Source: CBDCGJ01 sp965216645
GTDB lineage: Bacteria > Pseudomonadota > Alphaproteobacteria > GCA-2731375
Direction: 5' to 3'
DNA: 64,000 nt
Assembly: GCA_965216645.1 (NCBI GenBank)
Contig: CBDCGJ010000042.1
Coordinates: 124,001 to 188,000 of the forward strand
The notes under the pieces are model-generated. The model made no database searches and was not told the origin of the DNA. It was given only the letters and a program-made list of their open reading frames with translations. The position numbers and the translations under genes are program-made. Each line of letters starts with the position of its first letter. Positions within the stretch are counted from its first letter, which is position 1. Below, piece by piece: positions 55,940 to 64,000 of this stretch.

Positions 55940-56440
55940 CTAGCGCTTATACAATCCCATCAAGCTGGCCTTGGCCACGGTATTGAAGTTCAACATGAAT
56001 CCGACCACGGCCGCCGGCGTCTCCGCCGCAACCTCCAACGCCGGCACACCGACGGCGTGCAAATTGAAGAAGTATCGATGCGCGTGGTCACCTTCCGGCG
56101 GACAAGGGCCGCCATATCCGGGCGCGCCGAAATCGGTTCGGGTTTGCAACGCGCCCGCCGGCAGATCGCCGCCCGGATTACCGGCGCCCAGCGCCAGTTC
56201 CCGCACGTCTTTGGGGATATTGACCATGACCCAATGCCAAAAGCCGCTCCCGGTCGGGGCGTCCGGATCGAAGCAGGTCAGAGCGAAACTCTCCGTCCCG
56301 GCCGGCGGATCGGTCCAAGACAGATGCGGCGACTTATTCCCACCGGTACAGCCGAAGCCATAATCCTCCGAAAGGATATGGTCGACACCGAGATACTCGC
56401 TATCGTTAAAACTATTGCTGGTTAGGACAAGATCACCCAT
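55940..56440 (-). CDS. YbhB/YbcL (PEBP) family protein
   Basis: 166 residues. FGCTGGNKSPHLSWTDPPAG, ALTCFDPDAPTGSGFWHWVM and GDHAHRYFFNLHAVGVPAL are the phosphatidylethanolamine-binding/Raf-kinase-inhibitor-like motifs (DPDAP and GxHRY type). Ligand-binding protein of unclear role in bacteria. GGAGG precedes the ATG. Divergent from the DDAH-like gene. Confidence 0.9.
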   Translation of the reverse strand: MGDLVLTSNSFNDSEYLGVDHILSEDYGFGCTGGNKSPHLSWTDPPAGTESFALTCFDPDAPTGSGFWHWVMVNIPKDVRELALGAGNPGGDLPAGALQTRTDFGAPGYGGPCPPEGDHAHRYFFNLHAVGVPALEVAAETPAAVVGFMLNFNTVAKASLMGLYKR

Positions 56441-56509
56441 ATTCCGCCTCCAATTCTTGATCTCAATGGTGAGAATTATGGCGCAGTCTCCGGACCTTGC
56501 AAAGTGACC

Positions 56510-57361
56510 ATGCTAAACGAATACGGAAAACTGACGCAGGTGATCCTGCGGCACGCCCGGGATGCCTATGGCAACCAGGCACAGATCGACCGCTGGTGGC
56601 GCCGGTTGAACTATCCGGCATCGGTCGACTTCGACGCCGCTTTGGCCGAATATGACGCGTTCGCCCGACGTCTCGAGGACATGGGTGCGGAGATTATCTG
56701 GCTTGATGCGGACGACCGCCTGACGCCGGATTCCATCTATGTCCGCGACGCCGCCTTGTCCGGGCCGAACGGGCTCATCCTCTGCCAAATGGGTAAGCCC
56801 GACCGGCAAGGCGAAGTCGAGGTGCTGGCGGCCCGCCCGCCTGTCACGATCGCCGGCCAGGTCGACGGTTATGGGTTTTTGGAAGGCGGCGATTTCATCT
56901 GGTTCGATGAGGCCAACGCCGCCGTCGCCGACGGCTACCGAAGCAATCGAGAGGCGGCCGGTCAATTGTCCGAGTTGTTCGGCGACGGCGTCACCGTCGC
57001 GTCGATCCCGCTGCCACATTACAAAGGTCCGGACGACGTCTTTCACCTGATGTCCATCCTCAGCCCGGTCGACCGCGACCTCGCCGTCGCGTTTTCGCCT
57101 CTGATGCCGGTGCCCTTCCGGCGCTGGTTGCTCGACCGCGGCATCGAGCTGGTCGAGGTCCCGGAGGAGGAATTCGAGAGCATGGGCTGCAATGTCCTGG
57201 CTCTCGAACCCCGTCATTGCTTGATGTTGGAAGGCAATCCGGAAACCCGCCGTCGGCTGGCTGCGGCCGGTTGTCAGGTCGAAACCTATCGCGGCGTCGA
57301 GATTTCGCAGAAAGGGGCCGGCGGCCCGACTTGTCTGACGCGGCCGGTCAAGCGCTTGTGA
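56510..57361 (+). CDS. Dimethylarginine dimethylaminohydrolase/amidinotransferase-family protein
   Basis: 283 residues from ATG 56510; a GTG two codons upstream is equally possible. Guanidine-modifying fold with Cys275 in GGPTCLTRP as nucleophile, His179 in DDVFHLMSIL, and substrate-binding PDSIYVRDAAL and FLEGGDFIW. Hydrolyses (methyl)arginine or a related guanidino compound. The exact substrate is not determined. Confidence 0.85.
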   Translation: MLNEYGKLTQVILRHARDAYGNQAQIDRWWRRLNYPASVDFDAALAEYDAFARRLEDMGAEIIWLDADDRLTPDSIYVRDAALSGPNGLILCQMGKPDRQGEVEVLAARPPVTIAGQVDGYGFLEGGDFIWFDEANAAVADGYRSNREAAGQLSELFGDGVTVASIPLPHYKGPDDVFHLMSILSPVDRDLAVAFSPLMPVPFRRWLLDRGIELVEVPEEEFESMGCNVLALEPRHCLMLEGNPETRRRLAAAGCQVETYRGVEISQKGAGGPTCLTRPVKRL

Positions 57362-57407
57362 GACAAGTTGTGTCGCCGCGGGATTTGGCGACCAATAAAC
57401 TGTGCGG

Positions 57408-57866
57408 ATGAAGAAACTTCGCTGGCTTTGTCTTTTTTTGGCGTTGCTGGCGCCGGCTTTCGCCTCGGCAAACGATTTCGGCGACGCGCTTGCCGCCTAT
57501 GATGCCGGCGATTACCGAAAGGCCGCGCTCGTTTGGCGGGAGCTCGCCGAGGCTGGGAACGTACCGGCGCAGTCGGCATTGGCGCTGCTTTACGACCAGG
57601 GTCTCGGGGTCACCGCCGATCCCGCCAGGGCCGCCGACTGGTATCGACGGGCGGCGCAAGCCGGCGACCCGATCGCCCAGATCGCCTTGGCCGAAAAGTA
57701 TGAGCGCGGTCATGGCGTTGGCCGGGATCCGGCGATGGCTTTCGTCTGGTTCGATAGGGCGGCTCGCGGCGGTAACGACCATGCCGCGACGCAAGTCGAG
57801 CGACTGGCGAAGACGGTGTCGAAGGACAGCATCGAAGAAGCTCGGCGGAAAACCGTGTCGCCTTAA
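57408..57866 (+). CDS. Exported Sel1-repeat protein
   Basis: 152 residues. Signal peptide (KKLRWLCLFLALLAPAFA, cleavage near SAND) followed by Sel1/TPR-like helical repeats (YDAGDYRKAALVWRELAEAG, SALALLYDQGLGV, ALAEKYERGHGVGRDPAMAF). Periplasmic scaffold-type protein. A GTG two codons upstream is an alternative start. Its end overlaps the convergent hydrolase gene by four bases. Confidence 0.8.
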   Translation: MKKLRWLCLFLALLAPAFASANDFGDALAAYDAGDYRKAALVWRELAEAGNVPAQSALALLYDQGLGVTADPARAADWYRRAAQAGDPIAQIALAEKYERGHGVGRDPAMAFVWFDRAARGGNDHAATQVERLAKTVSKDSIEEARRKTVSP

Positions 57867-58651
57867 TTGCGGTCGAGGAAGCCGCGCATGGCGTCGTTGA
57901 AGGCCTCCTCCTGCTCCACGTTGGAGAGATGGGAGGCGTTCGGCAAGACCACCAATTCGGCCCCGGCAATTTCCCGCTGCATGGCTTCGGACGCCGCGAC
58001 CGGCGTTCCGGGATCGTCCTCACCGACAATGATCAGGGTCGGCAGTTCGATTTCATGCAATCTTGTTAGATTGTCGAGCCGTCGGATCGCCTCGCAACAG
58101 CCCGCATAACCGGCGACGTCCGTGGCCTCGAACTGCGCCCGGATCGGCAGCACCGCCGGCGGGTCTTCGCGCAGATAGTTCGGCGTGAACCAGCGCTGCA
58201 TGGTCGGCTCCGCCAGCGCCGCCATACCTTCTTCTCGGACCGCGGCGATCCGGTCGTCCCAAACCGCCTGACCGTCCGCCGGTACCTGCGCCGAGGTGTC
58301 GCAGAGCATCAGGCTGCGCAACAATTCCGGGCGCTTCAAGGCGAGGGTTTGGCCGATCATGCCGCCCATGGAGAGACCGATCCAATGCACCGGCGCCGAC
58401 GCTTCCGCCTCGATAACGGCGGCGGCATCGCCGGCCAATTGGTCGAGACTATAGGGCTCGTCCGGCGCGCCGCTGTCGCCATGGCCCCGCGTGTCGAAGC
58501 GCACGACCCGGTACGCGTCTGTCAGGGCGGGCAATTGCGGCTCCCACATCACCGAGCTCGAGCCAAGGGAATGGCTCATGACAACGGCCGTTCCGTCCGC
58601 CGGTCCGTCGATATGGTAAGCGATTGCGGCGCCATCTCGTTCGATATCCAT
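57863..58651 (-). CDS. pcaD: Alpha/beta hydrolase, 3-oxoadipate enol-lactonase-like
   Basis: 262 residues. Nucleophile elbow GLSMGGMIGQ (Ser), oxyanion region MSHSLGSSSVMWEPQ, acid VGEDDPGTPV and catalytic His in LPNASHLSNVEQ. Similarity pattern is that of PcaD, which opens 3-oxoadipate enol-lactone in the beta-ketoadipate pathway. No other pca gene is present, so a related lactonase is possible. Follows the cupin gene by 9 bases. Confidence 0.75.
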   Translation of the reverse strand: MDIERDGAAIAYHIDGPADGTAVVMSHSLGSSSVMWEPQLPALTDAYRVVRFDTRGHGDSGAPDEPYSLDQLAGDAAAVIEAEASAPVHWIGLSMGGMIGQTLALKRPELLRSLMLCDTSAQVPADGQAVWDDRIAAVREEGMAALAEPTMQRWFTPNYLREDPPAVLPIRAQFEATDVAGYAGCCEAIRRLDNLTRLHEIELPTLIIVGEDDPGTPVAASEAMQREIAGAELVVLPNASHLSNVEQEEAFNDAMRGFLDRN

Positions 58652-58660
58652 GCTTGCGTC

Positions 58661-58957
58661 CTAGTCGATCCCGTGCGCCTTCATTTCCACTTCGATGAAA
58701 ACCAATTCCTGATCGCCGGCATTGATAACATCATGTTCGACGCCGGCCGTCCGATAATAGGATTGGCCGGCGGTCAGTTGTGCCGATTGCGCGCCGTCCG
58801 CCGTCTCCAATCGCAACACGCCGTCAGTCTGCGGGATGACCACATAGTCCCACGCGTGCCGGTGCCAGCCGGTGGCCTGTCCCGGCTGAAAGCGCCATTC
58901 GGTGACGCGCACCCGCTCGTTGTCGGCCTGTACGGTGGCGATAGCGGCGTCTGACAT
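58661..58957 (-). CDS. Small cupin-domain protein
   Basis: 98 residues, one cupin barrel. Motif 1 GWHRHAWDYVVIPQTDG with metal-binding His residues, motif 2 GVEHDVINAGDQELVFIEVE. Such proteins bind a metal and a small acid or act as isomerases/dioxygenases. Probably co-transcribed with the PcaD-like hydrolase. Confidence 0.8.
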   Translation of the reverse strand: MSDAAIATVQADNERVRVTEWRFQPGQATGWHRHAWDYVVIPQTDGVLRLETADGAQSAQLTAGQSYYRTAGVEHDVINAGDQELVFIEVEMKAHGID

Positions 58958-58977
58958 CTGTGATGTTGCTCCCGGTC

Positions 58978-59553
58978 CTAGTTATTGCGGATCGGATCGT
59001 CGATATTGATCTTGGTCACCCGTTTGTTAAGCGCGGCGATGACATCCTTCGTGATATCCAGATTCTGATCGAAAACCAAGACCCGGCTGCGTTCGATGAC
59101 AATGGTGATCTTCTTCCGCTTCTGGATCTCCGGCAGGGTTTTCCGTATTTCCTTGCCCAGCTTGGCTTTGGCGGATTGCATGGAGCGGTTTAGCCGCGCC
59201 CGCATACCTTCCGCCTTGCGGCCCAAATCTATCTGCTTGCGTCGCAACTCGCCGACCCGTCGCTGCAACTCATCCTTCGCAAGTACCGATTTCTGCTTCC
59301 GCAGTTCATCTTCTTTGGCTTTGAGAGAGTCCCGCTCGGCATAGATTTCCTTCTCGAATTTTTGTGCCCGCAGTTGCACGGATGCGACCGCCGTCTTCCA
59401 AGCCTTCGATTCCTGAAATACCTTGTCTGTGTCCAAGATAGCGATGACCGGTGTCGGCACTTTTTGTGCCAGGGCGGCCGTCGTGATCGAGCCGGCCAGC
59501 AAAATCGGGCCGCACAACATTACGATCAATAATCGCCAAGATTTTACAAGCAT
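58978..59553 (-). CDS. OmpH/Skp-family periplasmic chaperone-like protein
   Basis: 191 residues with a signal peptide (LLIVMLCGPILLAGSITT, cleavage near ALAQ). The body is a long, highly charged coiled coil (RAQKFEKEIYAERDSLKAKE, LRRKQIDLGRKAEGMRARLN) as in Skp trimers that escort outer-membrane proteins. The beginning VIAILDTDKVFQESKAWKT is typical OmpH. It is not next to bamA/lpxD here, so it is a paralogue or a relocated copy. Confidence 0.8.
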   Translation of the reverse strand: MLVKSWRLLIVMLCGPILLAGSITTAALAQKVPTPVIAILDTDKVFQESKAWKTAVASVQLRAQKFEKEIYAERDSLKAKEDELRKQKSVLAKDELQRRVGELRRKQIDLGRKAEGMRARLNRSMQSAKAKLGKEIRKTLPEIQKRKKITIVIERSRVLVFDQNLDITKDVIAALNKRVTKINIDDPIRNN

Positions 59554-59665
59554 TGAATATCTCTAGGTCCAATTCGGAGATTCAGCCGATTGCACACCCT
59601 GTATCCGACCGCGTCAACCGGAAAAGGACGCGCGTGTTCCATCGGGATTTCACGTTCCCGTAAGC

Positions 59666-60246
59666 TCAATCAGCAGGCTCCGCTGACAATGCCGCGGCTA
59701 GGTCGCCGGTATATTGCGCCGGATAGACGTTTCGAACCAAAGGTCCATCGGCACGGTAAGCATAACAAGTGTTGAGCTGGTTGGTGCGGCGCTCTTCCGG
59801 CGGCAGATCGCCGTTGCCGTAGAGCAATTCCCATAGCGCCTGGATGGCGGTGGTCGCGATCTGCGACAGCATCTCGACGATATGGGTACAACCGTTGACG
59901 CCACCAACGCGGGACCGCACGTTTTTGTTCCAACCGGGTCCGATTTTCAGCCCTTTTAACTTGGCGAAGTTCGGCGCTATTTCGTGGCAGGTGGCATAGG
60001 CGCCTTGCGGCATCGCCGCCTCCGCCTCCACCACCGTCATTTCGCTGTCGACGGTTAGCCGTATCCAAAGGTCATGCATGGGTTGGCTTGGCAGGCGATA
60101 ATCGTCTTCCATGCGAAACGGCTTCGGACGCAGGTCTTGGATATTGCCCTCGATATCGAACAGGCCGTCTTCCCCGGCGGTAGCCTTTCATTTCCAGGCG
60201 ACGGGGTATGCAGTTCTTCACGCTTTACGGGCGATGACAAGGCCAT
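59666..60246 (-). pseudogene. DUF2889-domain protein with two frameshifts near the start
   Basis: From 60112 down, the frame MEDDYRLPSQPMHDLWIRLT, GPGWNKNVRSRVGGVNGCTH, EMLSQIATTAIQALWELLYG is clearly DUF2889. The natural start is ATG at 60246 (MALSSPVKREELHTP), but the first 44 codons run through three frames: an extra C in ACCCCG and an extra G in CCGGGGAAG restore one continuous reading when removed. It is probably an intact gene with sequence errors. No function is established for the family. Confidence 0.7.
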
Positions 60247-60379
60247 CTGTATTCCTTTCCTCACAACTCGGTGGGCACCATAGGCAGCTTACGGACCCGG
60301 TTCAAGCTCGACAAAGCGGCATCAGGGTGGGCATTTTAGCGGCACCTCCACACGTCTAATCAGCAAATTGGAAGCAGCA

Positions 60380-61395
60380 ATGGAACACCGACCCCTGGGC
60401 ATGAGCGGGCTGAAAGTTTCGCCCATCTGCCTCGGCGCCATGATGTTCGGCGACCGTACCGACGAATCCACCTCGAAGAAGATCATCGATATGGGGCTGG
60501 ACCATGGCGTCAATTTCATCGACACGGCCGATGTCTATAACGGCGGGCTGTCGGAGGAGATTACCGGCCGCGCCATTGCCGAAAAACGGCAGAACTGGAT
60601 TCTGGCGACCAAACTGGCCGGCCCCATGAGTGCCGACCCGAACCATCGCGGCCTTTCCCCGGCGCTGGGCGCTGCAGGCCTGCGAGGACAGTTTGCGCCG
60701 GCTCGGCACCGACTATGTCGATATCTATTACTGGCATAAGGAAGATCACGAGACGCCAGCTCGAGGAATCGGTCCGCGCCATGGGCGACCTGCAACGGGA
60801 CGGCAAGATCCGCTATTTCGGCCTGTCCAATCACCGCAGTTGGCGCGTCGCCGAGATCTGCAATATCTGCGACGACCATGGGCATCGACCGGCCGGTCGT
60901 CAGTCAGCCTTACTACAACGCCCTGAACCGGATGCCTGAAAGTCGAGCATCTACCGGCCCTGCGATTACTACGGGCTCGGCGTCGCTTCTTACAGTCCGG
61001 TGGCACGCGGCGTCCTCACCGGCAAATATGCGCCGAACGTAAAACCGGACGAGACCACCCGCGCCGGCCGCGACGATACCCGGATGATGCAGACGGAGTG
61101 GCGACACGAGTCTTTGGGAGATCGCGCAGAAAGTGAAGGCGCATGCGGAGAGCCGCGGCATGTCGCCGGCCCAGTTTGCCGTACTTTGGGTGCTCAACAA
61201 CGCCATCGTTACCTCGGCCATCGCCGGCCCGCGCACGATCGAACAATGGCAGGATTATCTCGGTACTTTCGACCATCAATTCACCGCCGAGGACGAGGAG
61301 TTGATCGACGGCTTGGTCGTGACCGGCCATCCCTCCACCCCGGGTTACAAACGATCCCGCCTACCCCATCGAAGGGCCGCGAGCGGCTGGCCTAA
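60380..61395 (+). pseudogene. Aldo/keto reductase, interrupted by about eight single-base changes
   Basis: The corrected reading is a full-length aldo/keto reductase of about 335 residues: MEHRPLGMSGLKVSPICLGA, DHGVNFIDTADVYNGG (catalytic Asp, Tyr), LATKLAGPM (Lys), RLGTDYVDIYYWHKED (His), IRYFGLSNHRSWRVAEICN, PVARGVLTGKYAPN, GPRTIEQWQDYLGTFDHQ. Frame breaks at about 60659, 60757, 60890, 60941, 60962, 61119, 61351 and 61373 are each an extra base in a short homopolymer. NADPH-dependent carbonyl reductase; substrate unknown. GGAAG precedes the ATG. Confidence 0.8.
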
Positions 61396-61413
61396 GCGAG
61401 AGAAGGAACGAGT

Positions 61414-62596
61414 ATGTCAAGCGAATTGACCCAAGTCCCGGTCGGCGAGGATTTCGTCGAGATCCGCGATGGCGTGCGCAAAGTCTGCGCTGACTATCCC
61501 GCGGAATATTGGCGGGAGAAGGACGAGGGCCGAGGAATATCCCGGCGAATTCGTCGATGCGTTGGCCGCCGCCGGCTATTTGGCCGCCTTGATCCCGGAG
61601 GAATATGGCGGTGCCGGCCTGCCTTTGCGGGCCGCATCCGTGATCCTGGAGGAAATTCACGCCGCCGGCTGCAGCGCGGCCGCGTGCCACGCACAAATGT
61701 ACATCATGGGCACCCTGCTCCGTCACGGCGACGAGGAGCAGAAACGCAAATATTTGCCGGGGATCGCGACCGGGCGATTTTGCGCCTGCAAGCTTTCGGC
61801 GTGTCCGAACCGACGACGGGGACCGACACGACCCAATTGAAAACGCGGGCCCGGCGCGATGGCGACGATTATGTCATCAACGGTCAGAAAATCTGGGACC
61901 AGCCGCGCTTTCTATTCCGACCTGATGCTGCTGCTGGCCCGCACCACGCCGGCGGATCAGGTGGCCAAGCGGACCGACGGCATCTCCACCTTCATCGTCG
62001 ACATGAAGGCCGCGCTTGGCAACGGTATGGAGATCCAAAAAAATCCCAACCATGATCAACCACAACACGACCCAAGTCTTCTTCGACGATTTGCGCATCC
62101 CCGCGGAGAACCTGATCGGCGAAGAAGGCAAGGGCTTCCGCTACATCCTCGACGGCATGAATGCGGAGCGGGTGCTGGTGGCCTCGGAATCCCTCGGCGA
62201 CGGCCGCTGGTTCATCGAGAAAGCGGTGGCCTATGCCAACGACCGCGTCGTTTTCGGGGCGCCGATCGGTAAGAACCAGGCATCCAATTCCCGATCGCCC
62301 GCGCCTATGCGGAACTGCAGGCAGCGGAGATGATGGTGCGCAAGGCCGCTGCCCTGTTCGACAATGGCAAATCCATGGGCGCGGACGCCAACATGGCGAA
62401 AATGCTGGCATCGGAAGCGGCCTGGAACGCCGGTGAATGCTGCATGCAAACCTATGGCGGCTTCGCCTTTGCCAAGGAATACGACATCGAACGCAAATGG
62501 CGGGAAGCCCGGCTCTACAAAACCGCGCCGATTTCCACCAACCTGATCCTCGCCTATGTCGCCCAACACGTCTTGGGCCTGCCTCGGTCGTATTAA
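61414..62596 (+). pseudogene. Acyl-CoA dehydrogenase, interrupted by about six single-base changes
   Basis: Corrected reading about 390 residues: MSSELTQVPVGEDFVEIRDG, ALIPEEYGGAGLPL, LQAFGVSEPTTGTDTTQLKT (FAD contact), LIGEEGKGFRYILDGMNAER, QTYGGFAFAKEYDIERKWRE (catalytic Glu region). Breaks near 61530, 61773, 61781, 61895 and 62040 are extra bases; near 62279 one G is missing. Oxidises an acyl-CoA, passing electrons to ETF. 18 bases after the aldo/keto reductase, AGAAGGAACG before the ATG. Overlaps glnE tail to tail by 4 bases. Confidence 0.8.
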
Positions 62597-64000
62597 TTCG
62601 CTTCGGCGACGATCAAGTTTTCGAACAGTTGCGTGACCTTGTCCGTCGCCTGCCGCAAATGGTTTTCCAACGCGGCGAAATCGTCGTGACCGGCGGCCCG
62701 GGCCAGCGCAGCGCGTAGGCCTGCCGGCGCACTTGCCGGGTCGAACCCCCGTCGAGGGCCACCCGCATGGTCGCGGACAGGTTGGAAACCAGCATTGAGG
62801 CGTCGATCAACGCGGCCGCGTCGGCCCGCGGCAGCAAATCCGCATCCGCCATATTCCGCAGCGCGAATCGTAAGCGGGTGTCGAGGACGTCCGGATGCTC
62901 GGCACCATGAATCAGCTGGAGATACTGGGCGATGAATTCCTGATCGACCAGACCGCCACGGACCTGTTTCAATTCCCAAAGATTGTCCGTACCCCGATCT
63001 TGCTCGATGCGCCGCCGCATATCGAGGGCGTCTTTCGCGACCTTGGCCGGATCCCGCGGCCGCCGCAGTACCTCGGCAATGACCGCCTCTACTTTTTCCG
63101 CCAATTCGGCGTCGCCGGCGACCACCCGCGCGCGGGTCAGGGCCATATGCTCCCAGGTCCAGGCCTCCGTCCGCTGATAGTCGACGAAGCCGGAAAACTG
63201 CGTCGCCGCCGGCCCTTTATTGCCGGACGGGCGCAGCCGCATATCGACTTCATACATCACGCCTTCCGCCGTCGGCGCGGTCAAGCTGTTCAACAAGCGC
63301 TGCGCCAGGCGGGCGAAGTAATGGGGTGGCGACATCGGCCGTTCGCCATCCGATTGCCCGGCGTCGGCGTCGAAATCGTAAATGAAGATCAGATCGAGAT
63401 CGGACGTCTCCGTCATCTCCCAACTGCCGTACTTCCCCATGGCCAGGACGACCATGGCGCCCGCCGGGCACGACACCGCGCCGCTCCCGAACCGCGAAGT
63501 CCTCGACCACATGCGGCAACAGCGCGTTGATCGCGGCGCTGGCGAGATCGGCCAGCGCGGCACCATTGCCGTCCGCGTCGGTCAGACCGCGCATCATCTG
63601 CGCGCCCATCTGGAACTTCCGTTCCTTGACGAAGCGGCGGACGATATCCAGCTTCTCCTGAAAATCCTGAGCCAGACGCAGACCGCCGGTAATGCTCTTC
63701 CGCATTTCGGGCACCGGCGGCAGCGGCTCCCAGAAATCGCCGGACAAGACGGCGTCCAGCACCGAAGCGTTTCGACTAAGATAATTCGCCAATCGCGGCG
63801 CATTGCCGATGGTTTCGGACAGAAACTCCAGCAAACCCGGATGCCGTCAGCAGGGAGAAGAGCTGCACACCGGCCGGCAGGCCGCTCAAAAACCGGTCGA
63901 AGCGGGTGATCGCCGCGTTCGGATCGGCGGTGCTGGCGAATTCCTGCAACAGGTTCGGCACCAGTTTCGTCAGCAATTCCCGGGACCGGGCGCTCTTTAC
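62593..64000 (-). pseudogene. glnE: Glutamate-ammonia-ligase adenylyltransferase, C-terminal part (partial, frameshifted)
   Basis: Continues beyond the window end. Pieces in order: LVPNLLQEFASTADPNAAI, EFLSETIGNAPRLANYLSRN, DFQEKLDIVRRFVKERKFQM, VVLAMGKYGSWEMTETSDLD with LIFIYDFDADAG (second nucleotidyltransferase motif), EVDMRLRPSGNKGP, LWELKQVRGGLVDQEFIAQY, ENHLRQATDKVTQLFENLIV. This is the adenylylating half of GlnE, which regulates glutamine synthetase in response to nitrogen. Frames change near 63837, 63488 and 62745, each at a run of G/C. glnE is a conserved core regulator, so sequence error is more likely than loss. Confidence 0.85.

Noticed and set aside
60380..62596. Programmed frameshifting in the aldo/keto reductase and acyl-CoA dehydrogenase
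   Set aside because: Far too many shifts, all at ordinary short homopolymers, in families that never use recoding.

Overview
The window looks like part of an alphaproteobacterial genome. It is GC-rich, its core genes (glnE, Skp/OmpH, cyclopropane fatty acid synthase, Bcr/CflA exporter, PcaD-like hydrolase) have an alphaproteobacterial flavour, and it carries rhizobial-type serine recombinase elements. No rRNA, tRNA or CRISPR array was recognised. The insertion-sequence load is very high, as in host-associated or recently bottlenecked lineages; that lifestyle is inference only.

Layout. 1-9.7 kb: 3' part of a giant RTX/VCBS-repeat secreted protein, then a glycosyltransferase. 9.7-12.4 kb: a broken serine recombinase cut by an IS5-family element. 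12.5-17.3 kb: metabolic genes on the minus strand (CFA synthase, YbaK-type deacylase, GST, Cys/Met PLP enzyme, MFS exporter). 17.4-19.9 kb: a reductive-dehalogenase-like protein translationally coupled to kynureninase. 20.6-22.5 kb: a papain-like/alpha-beta hydrolase fusion. 22.6-23.8 kb: one GrdB/PrdB-like selenoprotein, which a standard gene caller splits in two at an in-frame UGA.

23.8-35.35 kb is a nest of mobile elements (IS481, IS3, IS630, IS256, IS5 and two inverted 2673-bp copies of a serine recombinase element). The halves of one IS630 and one IS3 now lie apart on opposite strands. They rejoin exactly if the segment between the two inverted copies is flipped back, so the inversion can be read directly. 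The complex truncates a T6SS-associated TIGR02270 HEAT-repeat gene.

35.3-43.3 kb is an orphan type VI secretion vgrG island on the minus strand: VgrG, DUF6484, DUF2169, a ketosynthase-like protein without catalytic residues, a DUF4150 (PAAR-like) protein with an AT-rich toxin-like C-terminus, a beta-propeller-like candidate immunity protein, and TIGR02270. No Tss structural genes are present. After another IS come a peptidoglycan-binding/DUF4347-like protein (45.5 kb) and a phage packaging remnant (ParB-methyltransferase, DUF5681, 5' end of a terminase) cut by a second IS pile-up (49.2-53.5 kb).

53.5-59.6 kb returns to intact chromosomal genes: Hpt, RraA-like, FAH-family, PEBP, DDAH-like, Sel1, PcaD-like, cupin and Skp-like. 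From 59.7 kb to the end, DUF2889, aldo/keto reductase, acyl-CoA dehydrogenase and glnE are broken by many single-base homopolymer changes, almost all insertions. Poor consensus sequence is a better explanation for this than gene decay.
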